Assembly (NCBI RefSeq): GCF_900109545.1
Contig: NZ_FOAP01000009.1
Location: 248,001 to 312,000 of the forward strand
Length of the DNA: 64,000 nt
Source of the DNA: Stigmatella aurantiaca
Lineage (GTDB): Bacteria > Myxococcota > Myxococcia > Myxococcales > Myxococcaceae
Direction of reading: 5' to 3'
This document shows positions 15,082-23,737 of this stretch, in pieces. Position 1 is the stretch's first letter. Each line of letters starts with the position of its first letter. Under the pieces are notes generated by a model that saw only the letters and a program-made list of their open reading frames with translations, did not search any database and had not been told where the DNA came from. The translations under genes and the position numbers were made by a program.

Positions 15082-16575
15082 ATGGCTGACAATAAGAATT
15101 ACCTGAAAGAGTTGTTCCAGATTCGCGGCCTGGAGGTGCCCCTCCAGGCGGAGCCGATGGTGGGGACCGGGCTGGTGCCCACCTCCCAGAGCGACGCGCA
15201 GATGTCGGGGGAGGCGCGCTTCATGTCCTCCCTGGCCGCGCTGCTCTACAACGTCGAGCCCGTGCAGGAGGACGGGGGCGAGGCGCGCTTCGACAAGGGC
15301 GAGGTGATGAAGGCCATCGCGCGCATCGACGGCCTCATCGAGTCCCAGGTGAACGAGATTCTCCACGCGGAGGAGTTCCAGAAGATGGAGTCCGTGTGGC
15401 GGGGGCTGGATGACCTCGTCCAGCAGACCAACTTCCAGGCGGACATCACCATCGACCTCCTGGATGTCACCAAGGACGAGCTGAGCGAGGACTTCGAGAA
15501 GAACTCCAGCAACATCTTCTCGAGCGCGCTGTTCGACAAGATGTACATCAAGGAGTACGACCAGTTCGGCGGCAAGCCCTATGGGGTGATGCTGGGTCTG
15601 TACGAGTTCAGCGCCTCGCGGCAGGACCTCACCTGGCTGGAGCGCATGGGCAAGGTGGCCAACGCCGCGCACTGCCCCTTCATCTCCGCGGTGAGCCCCA
15701 AGTTCTTCGACTGCGACAGCGTCGAGCAGCTCGAGTCGCTCAAGGACCTGGATGGCGTGCTGAGCCACCCGCGCTACAGCAAGTGGATGGAGCTGCGCGA
15801 CAAGGAAGAGGCCGCCTACATCGGGCTGACGCTGCCGCGCTACGTGGTGCGCCTGCCGTGGGATCCGGACATCAACCCCTGCGACGTGCTCAACTTCAAG
15901 GAGGACGCCGAGGGCGACTCGAAGAAGTACCTGTGGGGCAACACGGCCTACCTGCTGGGCCGCAACCTGGTGAAGGCCTTCGAGCAGTCCGGCTGGTGCC
16001 AGTCCATCCGCGGCCCCAAGGGCGGCGGGCTCGTCACGGGCCTGCCCGTGGATACCTTCACCCTGCGCGGGCAGAAGATGATCCAGGCGCCGGTGGAGAT
16101 CGCCATCCCGGACTACCGCGAGTACGAGTTCGCCCGGAACGGCTTCATCCCGCTGGTGCACCGCAAGGGCTCCAGCGAGGCGACGTTCTTCAGCACCCAG
16201 TCCATCAAGCGGGCCAAGAAGTTCAAGGACCCGAAGGACTCGGAGAACTCGCAGCTGGTCACCAACCTGGCCTACACGTTCTCCATCACCCGGCTGGCGC
16301 ACTACATCAAGAGCATCGCGCGCGATAACATCGGCAGCACCGCCGACGCGGCCTACGTGCAGCGGGAGCTCGACTCGTGGTTGGCCGGATACATCACCAC
16401 CGTGGTGAACCCGGATGACCCGACGGTCCGGCGCTTCCCTTTCAAGGCCACTCAGGTCATCGTGGAGTCCCGGCCCGGAGAGTTGGGCTGGTACGATTGC
16501 AAGGTGGCGGTGATGCCCCACGTTCAGTTCGAGGGGCTCAATGTGAAGTTGATGCTGGAGTCCCGCCTCGGGTAG
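15082..16575 (+). CDS. tssC: T6SS contractile sheath large subunit TssC
   Basis: The 497-residue protein is of standard length for TssC/VipB/ImpC and contains the hallmark EEFQKMESVWRGLDDLV segment (residues ~97-113) and ITIDLLDVTKDEL. Further on are PFISAVSP, YIGLTLPRYVVRLPWD, NTAYLLGRNLV, and the C-terminal beta strand EGLNVKLMLESRLG that completes the sheath handshake. Start chosen at ATG 15082 (MADNKNYLKELF) because the GTG at 15061 lacks conservation-like sequence and GAGGAG lies ~10 nt before the ATG. It is followed after 42 nt by the Hcp-like gene. Confidence 0.95.
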   Translation: MADNKNYLKELFQIRGLEVPLQAEPMVGTGLVPTSQSDAQMSGEARFMSSLAALLYNVEPVQEDGGEARFDKGEVMKAIARIDGLIESQVNEILHAEEFQKMESVWRGLDDLVQQTNFQADITIDLLDVTKDELSEDFEKNSSNIFSSALFDKMYIKEYDQFGGKPYGVMLGLYEFSASRQDLTWLERMGKVANAAHCPFISAVSPKFFDCDSVEQLESLKDLDGVLSHPRYSKWMELRDKEEAAYIGLTLPRYVVRLPWDPDINPCDVLNFKEDAEGDSKKYLWGNTAYLLGRNLVKAFEQSGWCQSIRGPKGGGLVTGLPVDTFTLRGQKMIQAPVEIAIPDYREYEFARNGFIPLVHRKGSSEATFFSTQSIKRAKKFKDPKDSENSQLVTNLAYTFSITRLAHYIKSIARDNIGSTADAAYVQRELDSWLAGYITTVVNPDDPTVRRFPFKATQVIVESRPGELGWYDCKVAVMPHVQFEGLNVKLMLESRLG

Positions 16576-16617
16576 GCGTCACAGCTCCCAGGCCACAACT
16601 GAAACTAGGAGGGCACA

Positions 16618-17187
16618 ATGCCTCGGTTTGTCCGTTCCATGGATGTCCAGCAGGGGTTCAACGCCAAGCAGTCCAGCCGCGCCAAGGTCGGCTTCATCAC
16701 GGAGCTGAAGATCGGCGACGTGGAGCTGGCTGGCACCGAGTCCGCCGTCAAGGAGCCCGAGCAGGGCAAGACGCTGGAGAAGGTGGTCGGCGTGATGAGC
16801 GAGTATGCGTGGGACACCGGTCCCACGGATGCCATGTACCTGTCCGCGCAGATCTCGACCGCGAACAAGCAGCTGTTGTCGGGCGCGATGCTCAGCAGCC
16901 TGACCAACATCGAGGTCTCGTTCAAGTACGTCATCTACGAGTACGACCCGGTCCAGAAGAAGTACTTCAAGTCGAACTTCAGCGACGCCGCGCTCAAGGG
17001 CATCCTGGAGAAGCGCGGTGAGGACCTGGTCCTGGATGTGGCGGAGGAGCCGTCCACCGAGGTGCAGGAGCCGAAGAACTTCACCCTCTCGCTGGGCATC
17101 AAGGCGCAGTCCGAGCAGACGATCAATCTGGCTGCGTCCGCGGGCGCCCCCGTCGTGAAGAACTGGGGCGTCGGCAAGGCGAGCTAA
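16618..17187 (+). CDS. Hcp-like tail tube protein (TssD), divergent
   Basis: The 189-residue soluble protein lies in the tssB-tssC-hcp-x slot and is preceded by a clear AGGAGG ribosome site, consistent with high expression. Predicted strands alternate through the whole length (KVGFITELKIGDVEL, IEVSFKYVIYEYD, KNFTLSLGIKAQSEQTINLAA), as expected for the Hcp beta-barrel. The usual Hcp start (A-x-D-x-F-L-K-I-x-G-I-x-G) is absent and the protein is longer than the usual ~160-170 residues. It is assigned as the tube subunit mainly from location and beta-content; a Francisella IglC-type counterpart is an alternative. Confidence 0.6.
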   Translation: MPRFVRSMDVQQGFNAKQSSRAKVGFITELKIGDVELAGTESAVKEPEQGKTLEKVVGVMSEYAWDTGPTDAMYLSAQISTANKQLLSGAMLSSLTNIEVSFKYVIYEYDPVQKKYFKSNFSDAALKGILEKRGEDLVLDVAEEPSTEVQEPKNFTLSLGIKAQSEQTINLAASAGAPVVKNWGVGKAS

Positions 17188-17211
17188 CGGCTCTCCGTCA
17201 GGAGTCCATGC

Positions 17212-18465
17212 ATGCAGCGCCACAAGCTCGCGCGGGTCCGCTGGCAAGTCGGCCAGACGCTCCTTCCCGAGCACTTCCGTGCCCAGGACGAGGCGCTCTC
17301 GTCCGAGACACGGCTGCATGCCGAGTTGTCCGGGCTGCCCCAGGTCGGCATCGCCACGTTCTCCTGGAGCGAGGCGTTGCTGGCCGAGGGCAGCCTGTCG
17401 GTCTCCGCGTTGACGGCCGTCCTGCCAGGAGGCTTCCTGGTGGACGTGCCGGGCAATGCCGCCCTGTCGCCTTTCTCGCTCGAGGCCACCGGCCGCGCGG
17501 AGGTGACCGTCTACCTGCACCTGTTGGAGGAGACGCGGGGCGCGGAGACCGTGCCGCTCTACGCGGATGAGCCGCCGGGCGTGCAGCGCTACGTGCGCCG
17601 GTTGCTGCTCTCCAGCGAGCAGTCCATCGACCGGGCCCTGGCCTCGCTGGAGCTGGTGGTCTTCTCCAAGAACCTGGAGGGGGCCTGGCGTCCCGCGGCC
17701 CGGAAGGTTCCGCCCCTGCTCCTGGTGGGGGCCAATCCCTTCCTCAACGAGCTGCTGGGGGAGCTGGATACGTTGCTGGAGAAGGCCCACGGCCAGCTGC
17801 GCACGTTGCTGCTGGACAGCTACCAGCGCGACGACCGGCTGACGAGCGCCCGCAGGACCCTGCTCGAGGTGCGCCGGCTCCAGTCCCTGCGCGCGGACAT
17901 GCGCGGCGGCATCTGCCCGCACCCCTACGTCTTCTTCGACGCCCTGCGCCAGTTCTACTTCGAGGTGTGCTGTTACCTGGAGCTGGATCCCGATGGGCCC
18001 CTGCCCGCGTACCGCCATGATGCGCTGGGGGCGGGGCTGTGGGGGTGGATGGACCTGCTCGACCGGGCCTTCCGGCCCGAGGACACGCGGCTCACCTACA
18101 AGTCCTTCGAGATGAAGGAGGGACAGTTCGTGCTGTCCCCCCTGCCCGCCCTGGAGGAGGGCGTGCAGAGCGAGCTGTACCTGCTGGTCCGCAGCGAGGA
18201 CCCCAGCCAGCGGCCCTCGATGGAGGGGGTGAAGATGGCCAGCCCCTCGCGCCTGTCCGCGGTGCGCCGGCTTGCGCTCCGGGGCATCCCCTTCGAGTAC
18301 GTGCCGCACCCGGCCTTCCCCCACGCCTTCGGGCCGGAGATCTCCTGGTACAAGCTGTCGTTGGGTGAGGAGTGGCAGCATGCCTTGCGCGACAACGGCA
18401 TGGCCTTCTTCGCCACCTCCGCGCTGCAGAGGACCCAGGTCTTTCTCTTCTGGCGCAGGGCGTGA
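17212..18465 (+). CDS. tssK: T6SS baseplate protein TssK
   Basis: The 417-residue protein begins with LARVRWQVGQTLLPEHFRAQDE, matching the TssK/VasE opening V-x-W-x-x-G-x-x-L-x-P-Q-H-F-Q. The central domain contains DSYQRDDRLTSARRTLLEVRRLQSLRADM, and the end is beta-rich with SWYKLSLGEEWQHALRDNGMAFF. TssK trimers link the baseplate to the TssJLM membrane complex. Slightly shorter than the usual ~445 residues. It follows the Hcp-like gene after 24 nt and precedes tssE by 5 nt. Confidence 0.88.
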   Translation: MQRHKLARVRWQVGQTLLPEHFRAQDEALSSETRLHAELSGLPQVGIATFSWSEALLAEGSLSVSALTAVLPGGFLVDVPGNAALSPFSLEATGRAEVTVYLHLLEETRGAETVPLYADEPPGVQRYVRRLLLSSEQSIDRALASLELVVFSKNLEGAWRPAARKVPPLLLVGANPFLNELLGELDTLLEKAHGQLRTLLLDSYQRDDRLTSARRTLLEVRRLQSLRADMRGGICPHPYVFFDALRQFYFEVCCYLELDPDGPLPAYRHDALGAGLWGWMDLLDRAFRPEDTRLTYKSFEMKEGQFVLSPLPALEEGVQSELYLLVRSEDPSQRPSMEGVKMASPSRLSAVRRLALRGIPFEYVPHPAFPHAFGPEISWYKLSLGEEWQHALRDNGMAFFATSALQRTQVFLFWRRA

Positions 18466-18470
18466 GCGCG

Positions 18471-18863
18471 ATGCCCCGGCCCTCCTTCCTCGACAAGTTC
18501 GTCAGCCCCTCGCAGCGCCCGGAACAGCGGGGCGAGCTGCACCAGGTCTGTCAGAACATCGAGGCGGTGCTCAACACCAAGGAGGGCTACGGCTACTTCG
18601 TCGAGGGCTTTGGCCTGGGGCGCTACACGGAGAAGTTCGGCACCCGGGACCTGATGAAGACGCTCACCGAGGAGATGTTGCACTCGGTGGAGCAGCATGA
18701 GCCGCGCCTGAAGGAGGCGCAGCTGGAGCTGCGGGGCCAGGACTCTGGCCTGTGGCTGCACTTCGTCTTGACTGGCTCCGTGATGGGCTCTGCCTGTACG
18801 CTCCGGATTCTCTTCCACACCATCAGCGGCCAGGTGCGCGTGGAAGCCGACGAGGACGCGTGA
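18471..18863 (+). CDS. tssE: T6SS baseplate protein TssE (gp25-like)
   Basis: The 130-residue protein starts MPRPSFLDKFVSP and shows the lysozyme-like gp25 fold pattern without lysozyme function: an N-terminal helix region, then VCQNIEAVLNTKEGYGYFVEGFGLGRY (the conserved N-L-x-x-L-L-N-T-R-x-G-x-x-x-x-x-x-x-G-L-x-x-Y pattern of the family), followed by strands near the end. TssE joins sheath and baseplate. Its TGA stop shares one base with the ATG of vgrG, giving tight coupling. Confidence 0.88.
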   Translation: MPRPSFLDKFVSPSQRPEQRGELHQVCQNIEAVLNTKEGYGYFVEGFGLGRYTEKFGTRDLMKTLTEEMLHSVEQHEPRLKEAQLELRGQDSGLWLHFVLTGSVMGSACTLRILFHTISGQVRVEADEDA

Positions 18864-20512
18864 TGGAGAGCCCCCCCGGCGAACGGCTGTCCCTGTCGCT
18901 CACCCTGACGGTGGGGGGCACCGCCCACACGTTCACCGGGGGCCACATCAAGCGCTTCGCGCTGGAGCTGTGGAGCTGGGGGTGGGAGGGCGAGCTCGAG
19001 TTCCTCCTGACGGACACCCAGGCGCATGGCGGCCCGGACAAGGACGAGCTGCTGGCCGCCTTCCTCAAGCCGGACCTCATCGCGGTGACGTTCGAGCTGA
19101 AGGCCGCGCTGCCGGAGACGTCGGCCCAGCTCAGCGCGGCCGCGCTGAAGGTCCAGGGCTTCGTCACCGGGAAGACGCTCGCCGAGGAGACCGTTTCCAA
19201 CGGGGCCAGCGGCCTCCTCCTCCACCGCCGGTATGGCATCCGGTTCCTGGACGCCGCGCGGCTGCTGTGGCGCCAGCACTACCCCTGTGCGCTCTACACC
19301 GCGAAGACGGTCCAGGACGTGCTGGAGGAGCACAAGGGCGAGAAGATCCCCCTCACCTATGACTGGGCGGCGGGCCTGAGCACCCAGCACCCCATGCTCT
19401 TCGTGGGGCTGGATCCCCAGGGCGGCGCCAGCTTCTATGACTGGGTGCTCTGGTACGTGCACTCGCACGCGGGTGTCTTCACCTACGACTACGCGGCCCA
19501 TGGCTACGCGTTCACCGGGGCCAAGTCCGCCGCGGGAACGCCGCTGCAACTGCATGCGGACAACCTCCAGCGGCTGGAGGTCCTGCTGCCCGAGGTCATC
19601 CGCCATGAGGTGACGGTGCTCAACGCCGTGGCCGAGGGGCCCCAGCGCCAGCCGGTGACGCAGACGCAGGCCGTCCCAGGCATTCGCCAGGATGTGCTGC
19701 TGTGCACCCCCATCGCGGACGAGGTGCAGGCGCGGGTGGATCTGGAGACGGCACGGCTGAAGGCGCGGGGCCCGGAGCTGGAGCTCACCTGGCGCTCCTT
19801 TCCCGAGAAGGCCGTGGCTCCCGGCACGCTGGTGAAGTTGCCGGCCGGCGAGGCCTGGGGCGCCGCGGGCATCGCGAAGGACGCGGTGCTGCGCGTGCGC
19901 AGCCTGGCCGTGGCCGGCGAGGTGGGGCCGGAGCTGGAGCGCGAGGTGTACGGCGGGGACGACACGCGGCTGGCCTCGTTCCGGATGAGCACCCGGCTGG
20001 AGCCGAAGGACGAGCCCGCCGTGGAGCTTCCCGCCTGGCAGCCGCCGCCCTATCCCCGGTACGTGGAGGGGCTCGTCGTCAGCGAGCAGGGCGCGGAGAA
20101 GGACGAGACCTGGCAGGCCTACACCGACTCGGCCACCTCGTTGGATGGCTACAAGGTGAAGGTGCCGCTCTTCGCGGATCAGATCATCCCCGCGCCGTTC
20201 AACCCCAACCTGTTGCCGGGCCACTTCTACTTCCCCGCGTACAAGGGGGAGCGGGTGCTCGTGGCGCTCGACTTCAAGCGCGCGTGGATCAAACGCTTCC
20301 TGGACTGGCGCACCGGCGTGCGCATGCCGCAGGACGGGCAGGGCGTGCAGTTGATGGTGGGCAAGACGCCCGAGAATGGGACGGCGCTCAAGCACTACTA
20401 CACGGACGACAAGCCCGTGTTCCTGATGCAGCGCACGAACGCGAAGGACACGCAGAAGATCCAGCTGAACGAGGGCACGCTGCTCATCCAGGTCAAGGAA
20501 GAGCCCGCGTGA
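18863..20512 (+). CDS. vgrG: VgrG spike core protein (TssI), without needle domain
   Basis: The 549-residue protein contains the gp27-like base and OB-like part of VgrG: YGIRFLDAARLLWRQHYPCALYTAKTVQDVLEEH, ASFYDWVLWYVHSHAGVFTYDYAAHGYAFTG, and later LLPGHFYFPAYKGERVLVALDFKRAWIKRFLDWRTG with RMPQDGQG. It forms the trimeric spike at the tip of the Hcp tube. The C-terminus stops at TLLIQVKEEPA, before any gp5-type beta-helix. That part seems to be supplied by the next gene. Start at ATG 18863 overlaps the tssE stop. A paralogue lies on the minus strand at 29382-31304. Confidence 0.88.
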   Translation: MESPPGERLSLSLTLTVGGTAHTFTGGHIKRFALELWSWGWEGELEFLLTDTQAHGGPDKDELLAAFLKPDLIAVTFELKAALPETSAQLSAAALKVQGFVTGKTLAEETVSNGASGLLLHRRYGIRFLDAARLLWRQHYPCALYTAKTVQDVLEEHKGEKIPLTYDWAAGLSTQHPMLFVGLDPQGGASFYDWVLWYVHSHAGVFTYDYAAHGYAFTGAKSAAGTPLQLHADNLQRLEVLLPEVIRHEVTVLNAVAEGPQRQPVTQTQAVPGIRQDVLLCTPIADEVQARVDLETARLKARGPELELTWRSFPEKAVAPGTLVKLPAGEAWGAAGIAKDAVLRVRSLAVAGEVGPELEREVYGGDDTRLASFRMSTRLEPKDEPAVELPAWQPPPYPRYVEGLVVSEQGAEKDETWQAYTDSATSLDGYKVKVPLFADQIIPAPFNPNLLPGHFYFPAYKGERVLVALDFKRAWIKRFLDWRTGVRMPQDGQGVQLMVGKTPENGTALKHYYTDDKPVFLMQRTNAKDTQKIQLNEGTLLIQVKEEPA

Positions 20513-20554
20513 GGGCCGGGGGCCAGAGGCTCCCTACCGAGAAGGCGAGGAGCC

Positions 20555-21157
20555 ATGGGCAAGCTTGTCTGCACCGTCGAACTGGACAAGGTGAAAGGCG
20601 TCACCGTAAAGGTGGACAATGGCGACGATGGCATCACGCAGACGCTGGTGATGAACGGCGAGAGCATCACCCTCACGGTGGCAGGGCGCTCGGAGACGAG
20701 CACCGTCGTCCAGAAGCAGGACAGCGTCACCATCACCTGTAAGGATTTCACCGTGGACGCCACCGGGACGCTCACCCTCAAGTCGAAGGACGCTTCGAGC
20801 TGGACCAGCCAGGCCACGCTCACGCAGGAGAGCACCCAGGACATGGCGTTCACCTCCAAGGCCAAGCTCACCCAGAGCGCCACCTCGGACATGAAGCTGT
20901 CGTCCAACGTCAATGTGGGCGTGGAGGCCGGCTCGCAGCTGGACCTCAAGGGCATGCAGACGAGCCTCACGGCCTCTGCGGGCGAGAACAAGGTGGAGGG
21001 GATGACGCTGAAGATGTCGGGCAAGACGCAGGCGGAGCTGTCCTCCGCGATGACCAAGGTGGCCGCGCAGGGCAAGCTCGGCCTGGAGTCCTCGGGGGTC
21101 GCCGAGCTCAAGGGCTCCATGACGAACGTCAGCGGCTCGGTTGTGAAGTTGGGGTAA
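20555..21157 (+). CDS. Separate beta-helical spike protein (detached VgrG needle-like)
   Basis: The 200-residue protein is made of short alternating Ser/Thr/Val/Lys-rich strands in regular tandem (SVTITCKDFTVDATGTLTLKSKDA, TLTQESTQDMAFTSKAKLTQSATSDMKLSS). This is the pattern seen in the triple beta-helix of gp5/VgrG needles. It follows the truncated-type VgrG gene with a GAGGAG ribosome site and precedes tssF by 6 nt. It probably completes the spike as a separate polypeptide, perhaps topped by the DUF4280 protein. Fold and role are inferred from pattern and place; no enzymatic motif is visible. Confidence 0.7.
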   Translation: MGKLVCTVELDKVKGVTVKVDNGDDGITQTLVMNGESITLTVAGRSETSTVVQKQDSVTITCKDFTVDATGTLTLKSKDASSWTSQATLTQESTQDMAFTSKAKLTQSATSDMKLSSNVNVGVEAGSQLDLKGMQTSLTASAGENKVEGMTLKMSGKTQAELSSAMTKVAAQGKLGLESSGVAELKGSMTNVSGSVVKLG

Positions 21158-21163
21158 GGGGCG

Positions 21164-22813
21164 GTGAGCGATTCCTCGGATCGGATCTACCAGGACTACC
21201 TGAGCGAATTGGATGCGCTGGAACGCTTCCGGCAGCGCTTCCTGGAGTCCCACCCCTCCGTGCCGCTGGACCGGGAGGATCCGCATGTGCGGCGCCTCAT
21301 CGAGTCGATGGCCTTCTTCGCCGTGCAGACCCGGCTGGCCACGCAGCACAACCTGCGCTCGACGTGGCTGCGCCTGTTCTCCTCCTTCTTCGACTTCCTG
21401 CTGAAGCCGCTGCCGGCGGTGGCCATGGTGCAGGCGCTGCCCACGGAGAAGATGACGGAGACGCTGGTGCTCCACCGGGGCACCGAGCTGCGGCTGGCGC
21501 CCGCGCATGGGGCGGCGGGGAGCTTCCGCACCCGGCGCAACCTGCGCGTGCTGCCCGTCGCCATGCGGGGCACACAGGTGCTGCGCCAGGAGGACGGCCG
21601 CTACCGGCTGCTCGTCCACTTCGAGTCCGCCTTCCCCCGGAGAGACCCCGTGGGGCTGTTCAGCCTGTACGTGCGCCACCTGGACGAGTACCGGCCCTCG
21701 CTGGCCGTCTTCCATGCGCTGCGCAAGCACCTCCAGCAGCTCAGCGTGGTGTATGACGCCCCGGCCGACGCGTCCTCCCAGGGCATGCCGTGCGAGTACT
21801 CCTTCGGGGATGCGCCGCCCGAGCTGGAGGACGCGGGCGACTTCGAGCACCCGCTGCAGCGCGTGCGCGGCTTCTTCCAGATGCCCGAGCAGGGGCTCTT
21901 CCTCCACGTGGCGGTGCCCTCGCACCGCAAGGAGTGGAGCCGCTTCACGCTGTGCCTGGACCTGGACAAGTCCTGGACGGTGGGGCGCTCCACCCACCCG
22001 GACTTCTTCCAGCCCTTCGTCGTGCCGGTGGAGAACCTCAAGGCGGAGCCCGCCCAGCCCATCTCCGCCGATGGCACCCGCTCGGAGTACACCATCCGCG
22101 GGATGACGGCCGGCCGGGATTTGGAGCTGCACGCCGTCACCGGCGTGTACGTGCTGGGCCGCTCGGGGCGCACGCCCATGCGCCCGGCCTTCCTGCCGGG
22201 GGAGGGGGCCAGCTACGAGCTGGAGGAGTCGCTCGACGAGCAGATGCGCCCGCGCCACGGCCTGCTGGTGCGCCTGCCCGAGGCCTTCCTCGAGCCGCAG
22301 AAGCTCCTGGTGGAAGCCCTCTGGTATCAGCCGCGCTTTGTCTCCGAGGCCACGGGCAAGGTGACGGTGTCCACGCCGGGCCGGCACGTGGAGGGGCTCA
22401 AGTGGCAGTTGGTGGGCCGGCTCGAGCCGCACCGGGACAGCGCGCTGCGCAACGACGTGACGGGGCTGACGCGGCTGCTCTCCTGGAAGGTGAAGTCCAC
22501 GCTGGAGCGCAACGAGCTCGCCGCGCTGTTGACCTACCTGGGCACCCCCGCCGAGGAGCCGTTCCGCCGCGTCATTCCGTGGATCCGGGAGCTCAAGGCC
22601 ACGGTGGCCCCGGACGGCGCGCTGCGCGGCTCGGGACTGTTGCATGTCTATGAATTGTTGCTGGAGCCATTCGATGCCAGCGCCGAGTCCCTGGTGGCCT
22701 GTTTCCTGGAGCAGGTGCAGCAGTTGCTGGAGGCCTGGAACGGTGAGGCGTCGGTGGTGCTGCGGCCCACGGTGGCGGGGGGCGGCGCCTTCCCGCTGAA
22801 AGCAACCTTATGA
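21164..22813 (+). CDS. tssF: T6SS baseplate protein TssF
   Basis: The 549-residue protein begins IYQDYLSELDALERFRQRFLESHPSVP and has DREDPHVRRLIESMAFFAVQTR, matching the TssF/VasA signature D-P-x-V-x-R-L-x-E-x-x-A-F-L-x-A-R. The middle is beta-rich (LPLEFHHL-type strands), with NDVTGLTRLLSWKVKSTLERNELAALL near the C-terminal helical region. TssF dimers with TssG form baseplate wedges. Slightly shorter than the usual ~590 residues. GTG start 6 nt after the spike gene; ATGA overlap with tssL. Confidence 0.85.
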   Translation: MSDSSDRIYQDYLSELDALERFRQRFLESHPSVPLDREDPHVRRLIESMAFFAVQTRLATQHNLRSTWLRLFSSFFDFLLKPLPAVAMVQALPTEKMTETLVLHRGTELRLAPAHGAAGSFRTRRNLRVLPVAMRGTQVLRQEDGRYRLLVHFESAFPRRDPVGLFSLYVRHLDEYRPSLAVFHALRKHLQQLSVVYDAPADASSQGMPCEYSFGDAPPELEDAGDFEHPLQRVRGFFQMPEQGLFLHVAVPSHRKEWSRFTLCLDLDKSWTVGRSTHPDFFQPFVVPVENLKAEPAQPISADGTRSEYTIRGMTAGRDLELHAVTGVYVLGRSGRTPMRPAFLPGEGASYELEESLDEQMRPRHGLLVRLPEAFLEPQKLLVEALWYQPRFVSEATGKVTVSTPGRHVEGLKWQLVGRLEPHRDSALRNDVTGLTRLLSWKVKSTLERNELAALLTYLGTPAEEPFRRVIPWIRELKATVAPDGALRGSGLLHVYELLLEPFDASAESLVACFLEQVQQLLEAWNGEASVVLRPTVAGGGAFPLKATL

Positions 22814-23448
22814 AACTCGAGCATTGGCAGACCGTCCTTCGGACCCACCGGCAGTCGCTGGCGTTGATGGACCAGTCCTTGCCGCGCGAGCCCGCCGCGG
22901 GCGAGCCCCGCACGCAGGTGCGGGTCGGCATGCTGGGCCTGGCCATGCTCCAGAAGCAGCTGGAGGCGGAGGTGACGGGCCTGTGCAACGTGCTCGGCAG
23001 CGCCTACCGCGAGGAAGAGGTGCTGGAGGCCCGCCGCCCATTCGTCTACCTGCTCGACGAGCTGGTGCTGCGCCGGTTGTCGGAGAGCGAGTACCTCGAC
23101 TGGCCGTTCCTTCAGTACAAGCTCTTCAAGTCGGTCTCGGGGGGAGATGCCTTCTTCGAGCTGGCCGATGAGAAGCTGGCCTCGCGCGGGGCCTCGCCCC
23201 TGGTCTTCGAGATGCTCCACTTCGCGCTGACCGCCGGGTTCCAGGGCAAGTACTCGGAGAACGTGGCCCGGTTGCGTGAGTACAAGGAGCGCCTCGCGGC
23301 CCGCATTCCGAAGCCCGAGGCCGTGCCTGCCCCCCCGCCCCCCGTGGCCCAACCCCCGCTCGTCCACTCGTTCCCCGTGCGGTACTACGCGGCGTCGGGT
23401 TTCGTGGTGGTGGCCCTCCCGGTGCTACTCTGGTGGCTGTCGAGATGA
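22810..23448 (+). CDS. tssL: T6SS inner membrane protein TssL (DotU/IcmH family)
   Basis: The 212-residue protein contains the DotU core: YLLDELVLRRL, WPFLQYKLFKSVSGGDAFFELADEKL and LVFEMLHFALTAGFQGKY, then a Pro-rich linker and a single C-terminal hydrophobic helix (YYAASGFVVVALPVLLWWL) anchoring it to the inner membrane with the domain in the cytoplasm. No peptidoglycan-binding OmpA extension is present. It pairs with TssM and docks the baseplate. Its stop overlaps the ATG of the following small gene (ATGA). Confidence 0.92.
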   Translation: MKLEHWQTVLRTHRQSLALMDQSLPREPAAGEPRTQVRVGMLGLAMLQKQLEAEVTGLCNVLGSAYREEEVLEARRPFVYLLDELVLRRLSESEYLDWPFLQYKLFKSVSGGDAFFELADEKLASRGASPLVFEMLHFALTAGFQGKYSENVARLREYKERLAARIPKPEAVPAPPPPVAQPPLVHSFPVRYYAASGFVVVALPVLLWWLSR

Positions 23449-23735
23449 AGGACGAGGCACTGACGATGCGGGAGTCCCAGGATCCCCGGATGTATCTGGG
23501 ACGGCTGGAGCAGCTTATCCGTTCCGAGCTGGGCCCGCTGCAGGCCGGCGTGGAGCCCCTGCTGGGAGAGGTGCGCGCGGGGGTGGCCGCGCTCTATCCG
23601 GAAGCGGGGGCCACGCGGCTCTCGCCCAAGGAGCATCAGGCCCAGCACGCGAAGCTCCTTCAAACCCTGGATGGCCTGGAAGAGGTGCTGGAGGCACTCC
23701 AACTGGCCGCGCGAACGGGCCGGGGGAAGGGCTGA
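23445..23735 (+). CDS. Small unknown protein between tssL and tssM
   Basis: The 96-residue protein (MKDEALTMRESQDPRMYLGRL) is predicted to be mostly helical, acidic at the N-terminus and ending GRGKG. It has no signal peptide or membrane helix. The start is fixed by an ATGA overlap with the tssL stop, and tssM begins 2 nt after its stop, so it is made in step with the membrane complex. I do not recognise the family. It may be a cytoplasmic partner of TssL/TssM. Confidence 0.72.
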   Translation: MKDEALTMRESQDPRMYLGRLEQLIRSELGPLQAGVEPLLGEVRAGVAALYPEAGATRLSPKEHQAQHAKLLQTLDGLEEVLEALQLAARTGRGKG

Positions 23736-23737
23736 GC

